This document shows, piece after piece, positions 1 to 7,026 of a stretch of DNA of 64,000 nucleotides. How positions within the stretch are numbered: position 1 is the first letter of the stretch; every line of letters begins with the position of its first letter. Source of the DNA: UBA6168 sp964643005 (GTDB lineage: Bacteria > Bacteroidota > Bacteroidia > Chitinophagales > Saprospiraceae). The position numbers and the translations under genes were made by a program. Below the pieces are notes generated by a model that worked only from the letters and a program-made list of their open reading frames with translations, made no database searches and was not told the DNA's origin. The stretch spans positions 8,450 through 72,449 of the forward strand of contig CAZXQI010000003.1 of NCBI GenBank assembly GCA_964643005.1, in the 5' to 3' direction.

Positions 1-228
1 GCGCTTCGCTTTGGTAACGACGGCTTTCTGGCCGGCAATCATAGAAATTTCTTCCGCAGCGACATCAACCAATTTCTTGTCCTGAGTGGCGGCGCCTACT
101 CCCTGATTGATACAAACCTTAACCAGTTTAGGCACTTCCATTGGATTGCTATACTGGAATTGCTCCCTGAGCGCAGGGACGACGTCATTCAAGTATTTTG
201 TTTGAAGCCTCGATATATAACTCATCAT
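1..228 (-). CDS. rplE: 50S ribosomal protein L5 (N-terminal part, runs off the window)
   Basis: Reading the minus strand from an ATG at 228 gives 76 codons open to the window edge (MMSYISRLQTKYLNDVVPAL...). The stretch VPKLVKVCINQGVGAATQD is the conserved N-terminal region of L5, which binds 5S rRNA in the large subunit central protuberance. It sits 16 bases after rplX, the normal spc-operon order. A second ATG lies at 225, so the exact start is uncertain by one codon. Only the first 40 percent or so of the gene is present. Confidence 0.95.
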   Translation of the reverse strand, partial: MMSYISRLQTKYLNDVVPALREQFQYSNPMEVPKLVKVCINQGVGAATQDKKLVDVAAEEISMIAGQKAVVTKAKR

Positions 229-244
229 TCAAGAATTTTCAGAA

Positions 245-589
245 TTAGTTGAATATCTCACCCGATTTCTTGGCGTAGCGAACGAGCTTTCCGTCCACTA
301 ACTTCCTGCCGATTCGGGTAGGTTCGCCGGTTTTGGGGTCTGCAAGCATTATATTGGAAATATGAATAGGAGCGGCAATCTCTGTGATTCCACCAGCCTG
401 ATCCTGAGTTGGCTTGCGGTGCTTCTTCCTAATGTTCACATTCTCCACTATTGCCCGGTTCTTTTTAGGAAAAACTTCCAACACTTCTCCTTTCTCGCCT
501 TTGTAGTTGCCTGCAATGATAACTACTTTATCTCCTTTCTTAATGTGGAGTTTGGGTGCGAACCGTGTTTTTTTTGATTGATTTGCCAT
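245..589 (-). CDS. rplX: 50S ribosomal protein L24
   Basis: This 114-aa protein carries the KOW motif near residues 18-45 (KKGDKVVIIAGNYKGEKGEV), typical of L24, an early assembly protein that binds near the 5' end of 23S rRNA. The lysine-rich start MANQSKKTRFAPKLHIKKG fits the Bacteroidetes form. It lies between rplN and rplE as in other spc operons. The 70-base gap to rplN holds no recognised gene. Confidence 0.97.
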   Translation of the reverse strand: MANQSKKTRFAPKLHIKKGDKVVIIAGNYKGEKGEVLEVFPKKNRAIVENVNIRKKHRKPTQDQAGGITEIAAPIHISNIMLADPKTGEPTRIGRKLVDGKLVRYAKKSGEIFN

Positions 590-659
590 GATTATCAGCG
601 AATTATCTTTGAAAATCCAAAAGTTGAAAGGCTTCGATTCTCAAATAGGCATTATTAAA

Positions 660-1025
660 TTATAGTACTTCAGGAGCAAGAGAGACAATCCTCATGTAAT
701 CTCTCTCTCTCAACTCGCGGGCTACCGGCCCAAAAATACGGGTGCCTCTCGGCTCGCCCTGGTTGTTGAGCAATACGCAAGCATTGTCATCAAAACGGAT
801 GTAGGATCCATCTTTACGGCGAATCTCCTTCTTAGTGCGTACAACAACTGCCTTGGATACAGTACCTTTCTTAACGCCTCCCGGAGAGGCGTCCTTTACA
901 GTAACCACAATCCTGTCTCCAACTGAGGCATAACGGCGATGAGAGCCGCCCAGTACGCGAATGCAAAGCACTTCCTTTGCACCACTATTATCCGCTACGC
1001 GCAGTCTTGATTCCTGCTGAACCAT
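660..1025 (-). CDS. rplN: 50S ribosomal protein L14
   Basis: The 121-aa product matches L14 end to end: it opens MVQQESRLRVADNSGAKEV and contains RRKDGSYIRFDDNACVLLN and GTRIFGPVARELR. L14 sits at the subunit interface and contacts L19 and 16S rRNA helix 14. Length and start are those of the family. It follows rpsQ by 77 bases. Confidence 0.98.
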   Translation of the reverse strand: MVQQESRLRVADNSGAKEVLCIRVLGGSHRRYASVGDRIVVTVKDASPGGVKKGTVSKAVVVRTKKEIRRKDGSYIRFDDNACVLLNNQGEPRGTRIFGPVARELRERDYMRIVSLAPEVL

Positions 1026-1102
1026 AACTATGTGATTTTACTAGCCTTCGCATGCGCCTTTTGGAAAAAATCCTAAAAAGAGCATGTCGAGCCTATAAAA
1101 AA

Positions 1103-1360
1103 TTATTTTGCTCTTTCAATGATTTCGACCAAACGCCAGCACTTGTTTTTACTCAAAGGCCGCGTTTCCATAATTCTGACGACGTCTCCGATGTTGCATT
1201 CGTCTTTTTCGTCATGCGCCATGAACTTCCTGGACATTTTCACAGATTTCCCGTAGAGTGGGTGACGAAGTCTTCTTTCGACTTTCACGCTAATGGTTTT
1301 GGTCATCTTATTACTAACAACAACCCCAACTCTTGATTTTCTAATTTTTCTGCTTTCCAT
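1103..1360 (-). CDS. rpsQ: 30S ribosomal protein S17
   Basis: The 85-aa OB-fold protein has the S17 hallmarks: RVGVVVSNKMTKTISVKVER near the N-terminus, and HDEKDECNIGDVVRIMETRP followed by the LSKNKCWRL segment. S17 is a primary 16S rRNA binder. It lies between rpmC and rplN, the standard position. Confidence 0.98.
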   Translation of the reverse strand: MESRKIRKSRVGVVVSNKMTKTISVKVERRLRHPLYGKSVKMSRKFMAHDEKDECNIGDVVRIMETRPLSKNKCWRLVEIIERAK

Positions 1361-1437
1361 TTTTATTGATTTGCAGTTTGTTCTGGATTGAATTAAAACC
1401 CCGTTTCACTGTGGGCATTACTTCAATTAACGCATGC

Positions 1438-1698
1438 CTAGTTAATTCTTCTTCTGGCTCTGATTTTTGAACGCTTCGCCACTTGCTCAGGAGAAAACTT
1501 TTCAACCTCGCGGCGTCTTACCTCTGTTTTGATACGAGCTATATCTCTTCGCATTTCTTTGATTTCCAAAGGATTGTCTAGTCCTTTGGCTGCGTGATCG
1601 AAACGCTTTTTTTGGTAATCAAGCTCCATACCTTCCAGCTCAGAAGTTAAGTCTTCGTCTGAAAGTTCTATAAGGTCAAGATATTTTTTGCTTGCCAT
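1438..1698 (-). CDS. rpmC: 50S ribosomal protein L29
   Basis: The 86-aa protein contains the L29 helical hairpin (ELSDEDLTSELEGMELDYQK, then NPLEIKEMRRDIARIKTEV). Most bacterial L29 proteins are near 65 residues; this one has about 20 extra basic residues at the C-terminus (EQVAKRSKIRARRRIN). L29 lies at the exit-tunnel mouth next to L23. It is placed between rplP and rpsQ as usual. Confidence 0.96.
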   Translation of the reverse strand: MASKKYLDLIELSDEDLTSELEGMELDYQKKRFDHAAKGLDNPLEIKEMRRDIARIKTEVRRREVEKFSPEQVAKRSKIRARRRIN

Positions 1699-1750
1699 TT
1701 CTATTTTATTATTCAGTGATTTAACAACTATCGTTGATAAAATCAGTCAA

Positions 1751-2173
1751 TCAGAATTTCACCATATCGGGGCGTATTGAAACTTTGGTCAGCAAAGGCA
1801 ATTTCTGCGCTGCCAACTGAAGGGCTGCCATAGCGATTTCTTCACTAACGCCATCTACTTCAAACATGATCCGCCCGGGTTGAATCATTGAAACATAGTG
1901 ATCTAAGGAGCCTTTACCTTTACCCATCCTGACCTCTTGTGGCTTACGGGTGATGGGTCTGTCTGGAAATATGCGAATCCAAACCTGGCCTTCCCTCTTC
2001 ATGTAACGGGTCATGGCAATACGGGCAGCTTCTATTTGCCGGTTGGTCAAGCGCCCTCCGGTGATGGCTTTCAGGCCATAAGAGCCAAATGCAACCGTGC
2101 TTCCTTGCACAGAAATGCTCTTCCTCTTTGGCTTCTGCTGCTTGCGATATTTGGTACGTTTAGGCTGTAACAT
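1751..2173 (-). CDS. rplP: 50S ribosomal protein L16
   Basis: The 140-aa protein is L16: MLQPKRTKYRKQQKPKRK at the start, then FGSYGLKAITGGRLTNRQIE and GKGKGSLDHYVSMIQPGRI. L16 organises the A-site region of the large subunit. The gap to rpsC (2174-2327) is unusually structured for this operon: a terminator-like hairpin with a U-tract, a promoter-like TACTTTCG box and an 8-bp hairpin in the leader. rplP may therefore have partly separate transcriptional control, which is inference. Confidence 0.98.
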   Translation of the reverse strand: MLQPKRTKYRKQQKPKRKSISVQGSTVAFGSYGLKAITGGRLTNRQIEAARIAMTRYMKREGQVWIRIFPDRPITRKPQEVRMGKGKGSLDHYVSMIQPGRIMFEVDGVSEEIAMAALQLAAQKLPLLTKVSIRPDMVKF

Positions 2174-2193
2174 CTCACCTTATTTAAAATGAT

Positions 2194-2215
2194 CGGATAT
2201 TCTGAAAAATATCCG
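2194..2215 (-). other. 8-bp perfect hairpin in the rplP leader
   Basis: On the minus strand CGGATATT pairs with AATATCCG around a six-base loop, about 20 bases before the rplP start codon. It could affect translation of rplP or bind a ribosomal protein. No known leader motif was recognised. Confidence 0.5.
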
Positions 2216-2250
2216 GCAATTTTTTGTCAAACATTTGTTTCAACGCTAAG

Positions 2251-2275
2251 AAAAAAAACCGCTCAAAAAAAGCGG
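2251..2275 (-). terminator. Intrinsic-terminator-like hairpin between rpsC and rplP
   Basis: On the minus strand CCGCT, a seven-base loop and AGCGG are followed directly by eight T residues. The stem is only 5 bp, so termination is probably partial, damping transcription from rpsC into rplP. A TACTTTCG promoter-like box ends four bases before the stem. Confidence 0.5.
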
Positions 2276-2278
2276 GTG

Positions 2279-2286
2279 CGAAAGTA
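2279..2286 (-). promoter_or_regulatory. Possible -7 box upstream of rplP
   Basis: TACTTTCG on the minus strand differs by one base from the Bacteroidetes TAnnTTTG box. No TTG is found 17-23 bases upstream, so this is weak evidence taken alone. Its position against the following hairpin resembles the stronger fusA-rpsJ site. Confidence 0.3.
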
Positions 2287-2327
2287 CGCTCCTTTTTCTA
2301 AATATTATGCGTTACCTATTTAGAAAA

Positions 2328-3092
2328 TTATCTTCTACCACCGCCTTCGCGGCGATTTCGATTGCGACCTCCTCCATCTCCGCCTCTACGGCCATCGCGA
2401 CGACCGCCTTCGCCGCGCGGAGTCCCCTCTCTCTTATGTCCTCCAGTGTTGGGAGACAAATCTATCTTTCCAAACACCTCTCCTCTACATATCCAAACTT
2501 TAATTCCTATTTTACCATAAACCGTCTGAGCTTCGGAAAGGGCGTAATCTATATCTGTGCGAAAAGTATGGAGAGGCGTCCTGCCATCTTTGTACTCTTC
2601 TGTACGAGCCATATCCGACCCAGCTAAGCGGCCTGAGATACGAACTTTTATGCCTTCAGCTCCGGTTCGCATGGTGGATTGGATGGCCATTTTAATCGCG
2701 CGGCGATAGTTGATACGCGCTTCAATCTGCTTTGCGATAGACTCGCCGACGATTACTGCGTCCAACTCCGGCTTTCTGATTTCAAAGATGTTTATCTGAA
2801 CTTCCTTACCAGTTAACTTTTTCAGCTCTTCGCGAATCTTATCCACTTCCTGCCCTCCTTTTCCGATGACAATTCCCGGTCGGGAGGTGTGAATGGTAAC
2901 GGTAATGCGCTTGAGCGCTCTTTCGATGATAACCTTGGCAATGCCGCCCTTTGCAATACGGGCTTTCAGATAAGCGCGGATAGTTTCATCTTCAACTACC
3001 TTATCTGCGTAATCTTTATCAGCATACCAGTTGGATTCCCATCCTCTGATGATTCCCAGGCGATTTCCAATTGGATTAGTCTTTTGACCCAT
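2328..3092 (-). CDS. rpsC: 30S ribosomal protein S3 with Arg/Gly-rich tail
   Basis: The 254-aa protein has the S3 KH domain (residues ~40-110, with RPGIVIGKGGQEVDKIREEL) and the C-terminal S3 domain (YRRAIKMAIQSTMRTGAEGI and SGRLAGSDMARTEEYKDGR). S3 lines the mRNA entry channel and has helicase activity in other bacteria. After about residue 218 the sequence turns into a low-complexity Arg/Gly/Asn tail (EGGRRDGRRGGDGGGRNRNR), longer than in E. coli S3 (233 aa). It starts 53 bases after the rplV stop. Confidence 0.98.
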   Translation of the reverse strand: MGQKTNPIGNRLGIIRGWESNWYADKDYADKVVEDETIRAYLKARIAKGGIAKVIIERALKRITVTIHTSRPGIVIGKGGQEVDKIREELKKLTGKEVQINIFEIRKPELDAVIVGESIAKQIEARINYRRAIKMAIQSTMRTGAEGIKVRISGRLAGSDMARTEEYKDGRTPLHTFRTDIDYALSEAQTVYGKIGIKVWICRGEVFGKIDLSPNTGGHKREGTPRGEGGRRDGRRGGDGGGRNRNRREGGGRR

Positions 3093-3145
3093 TATAGATT
3101 GAATTAAATGTTTGCCTAAAATTCTGATTTAATGCCTCAGTCTGT

Positions 3146-3553
3146 TTATTCGTCTCCTCCATCGGACTCAGCTTGTAGCTGAGGCTCTTCAATGTCACTG
3201 TCGAGAAGTACTCGATTTTCGACAACAATAGTCACGTGATTTCTGCGCCTAATGATTCTAGCCGCTTTACCATGCGCCGCCGGACGAAACCGCTTAATCA
3301 TAGACGCTTCATCCACAAAAGCAGTTTTGACATAGAGGTTGAAATCATCTGCACTTTCCACCCCGTCCAGTTTATACTCCCAGTTGGCAATAGCAGACAG
3401 CAGCAGTTTCTCCAACCACATAGCAGCTTCGTTCTTAGTGAATCGAAGTATATTCAAAGCTTCGTCCACTCTTTTGCCTCGGATATTGTTGACGACAAGC
3501 CGCATCTTACGAGGCGACATTGGGCAATTCTTTATTTTTGCAACTGCTTCCAT
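3146..3553 (-). CDS. rplV: 50S ribosomal protein L22
   Basis: The 135-aa protein is L22: CPMSPRKMRLVVNNIRGKRV at the start and the tunnel-loop region ending RIIRRRNHVTIVVENR. It lines the exit tunnel. The last ~15 residues (DSDIEEPQLQAESDGGDE) are acidic, an extension past the usual ~110 residues. It lies between rpsS and rpsC. Confidence 0.97.
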   Translation of the reverse strand: MEAVAKIKNCPMSPRKMRLVVNNIRGKRVDEALNILRFTKNEAAMWLEKLLLSAIANWEYKLDGVESADDFNLYVKTAFVDEASMIKRFRPAAHGKAARIIRRRNHVTIVVENRVLLDSDIEEPQLQAESDGGDE

Positions 3554-3635
3554 TATTTTTAAATTATACAGTTTTCGATTTTCAAAATCAGAGCTTCAGC
3601 ACAGGTTTCTTACTAAATTAAGATTAGCTTCAGGA

Positions 3636-3905
3636 TTAACCTTTTCTGTGTCCAGCGTGTCCACGGAAGATTCTCGTTGGAGAAAACTCTCCAAGTTTGT
3701 GGCCGACCATAGGTTCAGTAATAAAAACCGGAATAAAGGTTTTGCCATTATGAACTGCAATAGTCTCTCCGACCATATCCGGAATTATCATTGAGGCGCG
3801 CGACCAGGTTTTGATAATCTGCTTGCGCTTACTTTGCTTTGCCGCTTCTACTTTTCTCATCAATTTGTGATGAATGTAGGGTCCTTTTTTAATGGAACGT
3901 GGCAT
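3636..3905 (-). CDS. rpsS: 30S ribosomal protein S19
   Basis: The 89-aa protein matches S19 throughout: MPRSIKKGPYIHHKLMRKVE, then TWSRASMIIPDMVGETIAVHNG and the GHKLGEFSPTR motif. S19 sits in the 30S head with S13. Length and operon position are normal. Confidence 0.98.
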   Translation of the reverse strand: MPRSIKKGPYIHHKLMRKVEAAKQSKRKQIIKTWSRASMIIPDMVGETIAVHNGKTFIPVFITEPMVGHKLGEFSPTRIFRGHAGHRKG

Positions 3906-3962
3906 AGGTTGATATTAATTTAGTCTGTTATTTTAATTGCTTCAAACATTCTCTAAGCCGAC

Positions 3963-4793
3963 TTACTTGGAAGACTTGCGCCTTGAAATAATTAGTTTAC
4001 TTGAATGCTTTTTACTGTTTCTCGTCTTGGCGCCTTTGGCCATCAAGCCTTTCCTTGATCTCGGCAGGCCGCCGGATGCGCGTCCTTCGCCGCCACCCAT
4101 TGGGTGATCCACAGGGTTCATAGCCACGCCTCTAACCCTGGGTCTGTTGCCAAGCCAGCGGTTAGCGCCTGCCTTCCCAAGAGAAGTGAGCCCGTGGTCA
4201 GGATTTGAGCAAACTCCCATTGTAGCTTTACAAGTCAGCAATATGCGACGAGTCTCGCCAGAAGGCAATTTGACGACTGCATATTTATCCTCGCGTCCCA
4301 TCATGGTTGCCGAAGTACCGGCGGAGCGAACGAGAGCCGCTCCCCCGCCCGGATTCAATTCAATGGCGTGAATGGACGTACCGAGAGGAATGTTGCGCAG
4401 GAACAAGGCATTGCCTGGATTGGGCGCCGCTTTGGAGCCAGACATAATTTGGTCGCCTACTTTCAGTCCGTGCGGCGCCAGGATGTATCGCTTCTCACCG
4501 TCGGCATAAACCAGCAATGCGATATAAGCTGAGCGGTTAGGATCGTATTCAATGGTGCTGACCTTTGCAGGTATTCCATCTTTATTGCGCTTGAAATCAA
4601 TGATGCGATAACGGCGCTTGTGACCGCCGCCCATTTGGCGTACAGTCATTTTACCTGTGCGATTGCGGCCGCCCGATTTGCTTAAAGGAGCTATGAAACT
4701 CTTTTCAGGGCGATCTGCCGTGATTTCTGTTCTGCCAACGCCTATTCTGAATCGGCTCCCCGGCGTGACCGGCTTATATTTTTTAACTGCCAT
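3963..4793 (-). CDS. rplB: 50S ribosomal protein L2
   Basis: The 276-aa protein is L2, the primary 23S rRNA binder near the peptidyl-transferase centre. Visible signatures are GRNRTGKMTVRQMGGGHKRR at residues ~41-60 and the C-terminal RGVAMNPVDHPMGGGEGR, which contains the conserved histidine implicated in activity. Length is typical. It follows rplW by 11 bases. Confidence 0.99.
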   Translation of the reverse strand: MAVKKYKPVTPGSRFRIGVGRTEITADRPEKSFIAPLSKSGGRNRTGKMTVRQMGGGHKRRYRIIDFKRNKDGIPAKVSTIEYDPNRSAYIALLVYADGEKRYILAPHGLKVGDQIMSGSKAAPNPGNALFLRNIPLGTSIHAIELNPGGGAALVRSAGTSATMMGREDKYAVVKLPSGETRRILLTCKATMGVCSNPDHGLTSLGKAGANRWLGNRPRVRGVAMNPVDHPMGGGEGRASGGLPRSRKGLMAKGAKTRNSKKHSSKLIISRRKSSK

Positions 4794-4804
4794 ATCCTTT
4801 CAGT

Positions 4805-5101
4805 TTAGAGATTCTCAAAGAAATTAATGGACTCGCCATCAGCTAAAGTCACTATAGCTTTTTTAAAGCTGGAAACGCGCCCCCGAATTACTCCGCGACG
4901 AGAGTTGCGGCTCTTCGTTTTAGCTGGCATTACCATAGTATTGACAGAACTGACTTCCACATTATACATATCATGCACAGCCTTTTTGATTTCAATCTTG
5001 TTGGCATTCTTATTTACCACAAAAGAGTACTGTCCTCTCTTCTCAGACAGATTGTCTGCCTTTTCCGTGATAATAGGTTTAATTAGAATTTGCTTTGCCA
5101 T
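4805..5101 (-). CDS. rplW: 50S ribosomal protein L23
   Basis: The frame is open from 5131, but the family start MAKQILIKPIITEKADNL lies at 5101, giving 98 aa. NKNANKIEIKKAVHDMYNVE and the loop KTKSRNSRRGVIRGR are typical of L23, the docking site at the tunnel exit for SRP and trigger factor. The gene overlaps nothing and is 53 bases after rplD. Confidence 0.96.
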   Translation of the reverse strand: MAKQILIKPIITEKADNLSEKRGQYSFVVNKNANKIEIKKAVHDMYNVEVSSVNTMVMPAKTKSRNSRRGVIRGRVSSFKKAIVTLADGESINFFENL

Positions 5102-5154
5102 ACTGCGAATTATTGCTGTTACCGAGCGCAATTGCCTCAGTTACAGGTTGGTAT

Positions 5155-5778
5155 TCAAAAATTTGCTACTACTTTTTCAATAGAGCCTTCCGAAAGAATC
5201 AAGATATTGGAGTACAGGATGTCGTAAGTATTCAAATCTTGCGCTCTCATCACGGCGGTGTTCTGAAGGTTGCGGCTGGACAGGTACACATTTTTTTCGT
5301 AATCGCCAGTGACCAGCAGTGTCTTCTTGCCATCTAATTTCAAAGACTTCAGGATGTCTAAATACGCTTTTGTCTTTGGCGAATCAAATGCAAAGTCTTC
5401 TAAAATCAGGAGCTCCCCTTTCGCTGCTTTTGCAGAAAGTGCAGACTTCCTTGCGAGGCGTTTCACCTTCTTGGGCAACTTCATGCTATAGTCTCTCGGC
5501 TTAGGGCCAAATATCCGACCCCCGCCTTCAAAAAGAGGGTTTTTGATATCTCCTTTTCGAGATCCACCCGTTCCCTTTTGGCGGTGCAATTTTCTGGTCG
5601 AGCCTGAAACCTCGCTGCGCTCTTTTGCTTTGTGGGTGCCCTGGCGCCTATTGGCCAAGTGTGATTTGACTGCCAGCCAAACTGCATGTTCGTTTGGTTC
5701 TATGCCAAAAACTTCCTCTGGCAAATCAACTGACTTGCCTGTCTTTTGTCCCTGAATATTGATAACTTCCAGTTTCAT
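5155..5778 (-). CDS. rplD: 50S ribosomal protein L4
   Basis: The 207-aa protein carries the L4 extended loop (HKAKERSEVSGSTRKLHRQK, then GTGGSRKGDIKNPLFEGGGR) that reaches into the exit tunnel and can bind macrolides. In enterobacteria L4 also controls its own operon; nothing here shows whether that applies. It lies 59 bases after rplC. Confidence 0.98.
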   Translation of the reverse strand: MKLEVINIQGQKTGKSVDLPEEVFGIEPNEHAVWLAVKSHLANRRQGTHKAKERSEVSGSTRKLHRQKGTGGSRKGDIKNPLFEGGGRIFGPKPRDYSMKLPKKVKRLARKSALSAKAAKGELLILEDFAFDSPKTKAYLDILKSLKLDGKKTLLVTGDYEKNVYLSSRNLQNTAVMRAQDLNTYDILYSNILILSEGSIEKVVANF

Positions 5779-5837
5779 ATCTACGAAGTCGTTAAATTCT
5801 TTGAATAAAATGGATATATGACTTTCCTTATCTCAGG

Positions 5838-6464
5838 TTATTGTTTCTCAATAATCACAAAGGAGCCGTTGTATCCGGGAATTGCGCCTTTGATGAGGAG
5901 AATGTTCCGCTCTGGGAATACTTTAACCACTTTGAGATTCTTAATTTTCATACGGACATTACCCATCTGGCCGGCCATGCGCATTCCCTTGACAACCTTG
6001 GAAGGAAACGAGGAAGCTCCAATGGAACCCGGCGCTCTTAAGCGGTTGTGCTGACCATGTGTTTGGTCGCCGACACCGGCAAAGCCGTGTCTTTTAACCA
6101 CACCCTGAAATCCTTTACCTTTAGTAGTGCCCACAGCATGTACCGTATCGCCTTCTGCGAAAATCTCCTCTACGCGCACTAGGTCGCCAAGGCTTTTTTT
6201 GGTAACATCAAAATCCCTAAACTCAACTACTCTTTGTTTGGGTGCGGTATTAGCTTTTTCGAAATGCCCCATCATGGGCTTCGTGGTGTTTTTTACCTTA
6301 GCGTCTCCAAAGCCGAGTTGCAATGCAGTGTACCCGTCCGTATCTTCACTTTTAACCTGAGTCACGACACAAGGCCCCGCTTCAACAACCGTGCAGGCAA
6401 TGTTTCTTCCCGCATCATCGAAGATGCTGGTCATACCTATTTTCTTTCCGATTATGCCATTCAT
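5838..6464 (-). CDS. rplC: 50S ribosomal protein L3
   Basis: The frame is open from 6476, but MNGIIGKKIGMTSIFDDAGR at 6464 is the family start, giving 208 aa. GFQGVVKRHGFAGVGDQTHG and the following HNRLRAPGSIGASSFPSKV segment are the L3 signature. L3 nucleates 50S assembly near the A-site. The roughly 150-base gap to rpsJ shows no obvious structure. Confidence 0.97.
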   Translation of the reverse strand: MNGIIGKKIGMTSIFDDAGRNIACTVVEAGPCVVTQVKSEDTDGYTALQLGFGDAKVKNTTKPMMGHFEKANTAPKQRVVEFRDFDVTKKSLGDLVRVEEIFAEGDTVHAVGTTKGKGFQGVVKRHGFAGVGDQTHGQHNRLRAPGSIGASSFPSKVVKGMRMAGQMGNVRMKIKNLKVVKVFPERNILLIKGAIPGYNGSFVIIEKQ

Positions 6465-6617
6465 CGGGCAGAGCATTTTATTTTCGTCTGTCTATGACAA
6501 ATCCTGATGTCAGTTTTTATCATGGACAAACAATTATTGACAATTATTTTAGCATCTGTTCTACTTTCCAAAATGGAGAAAGAGAACCTTGGCCTCAAAA
6601 GCCACAGAAAATGGAAA

Positions 6618-6926
6618 TTACGTCAACTTGACTTGAATATCTACCCCACTCGGAAGTTCCAGTTTGGACAACGCATCAACGGTCTTCGGTGTAGGCGTGT
6701 ATATTTCAATTAACCGTTTGTGGGTGCGTAGCTGGAACTGCTCACGAGACTTTTTGTTGACGTGCGGCGAGCGCAGGACGGTAAAAATCTCCTTTTTTGT
6801 GGGCAGCGGAATCGGACCAGTAACAACAGCTCCACTGGTACGGACTGTTTTAATGATCTTCTCCGTCGATTTATCTACCAAATTGTGGTCGTATGAACGG
6901 AGTTTGATTCTAATTTTTTGATTCAT
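6618..6926 (-). CDS. rpsJ: 30S ribosomal protein S10
   Basis: The 102-aa protein opens MNQKIRIKLRSYDHNLVDKS and contains the S10 motif RSPHVNKKSREQFQLRTHKR. S10 is a 30S head protein and, as NusE, joins the NusB antitermination complex. The start lies only about 30 bases downstream of the fusA terminator U-tract, and an embedded promoter at 6997-7026 would drive this gene and the downstream S10/spc genes. Confidence 0.98.
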   Translation of the reverse strand: MNQKIRIKLRSYDHNLVDKSTEKIIKTVRTSGAVVTGPIPLPTKKEIFTVLRSPHVNKKSREQFQLRTHKRLIEIYTPTPKTVDALSKLELPSGVDIQVKLT

Positions 6927-6955
6927 GCCGAGTTAAAAATTAATCGCGTTTTCTG

Positions 6956-6999
6956 AAAAAAATTGCCCGCTCTAAGGGCTTTTTTCAAAGAGCGGGCAA
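6956..6999 (-). terminator. Intrinsic terminator after fusA
   Basis: On the minus strand TTGCCCGCTCT pairs perfectly with AGAGCGGGCAA (11 bp, 15-base loop) and is followed by seven T residues, a textbook rho-independent terminator. It begins 12 bases after the fusA stop codon. The 5' arm overlaps the -7 box of a promoter. Confidence 0.85.
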
Positions 7000-7026
7000 A
7001 GATAGTAACTTTTAGGCTTTTACCAA
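6997..7026 (-). promoter_or_regulatory. Promoter straddling the fusA stop codon, upstream of rpsJ
   Basis: On the minus strand TTG (7024-7026), a 19-base spacer and TATCTTTG (6997-7004) match the Bacteroidetes housekeeping consensus fully. The fusA stop codon at 7012-7014 lies in the spacer. The expected start of transcription falls inside the 5' arm of the terminator hairpin, so new transcripts would lack most of that arm. Confidence 0.75.
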
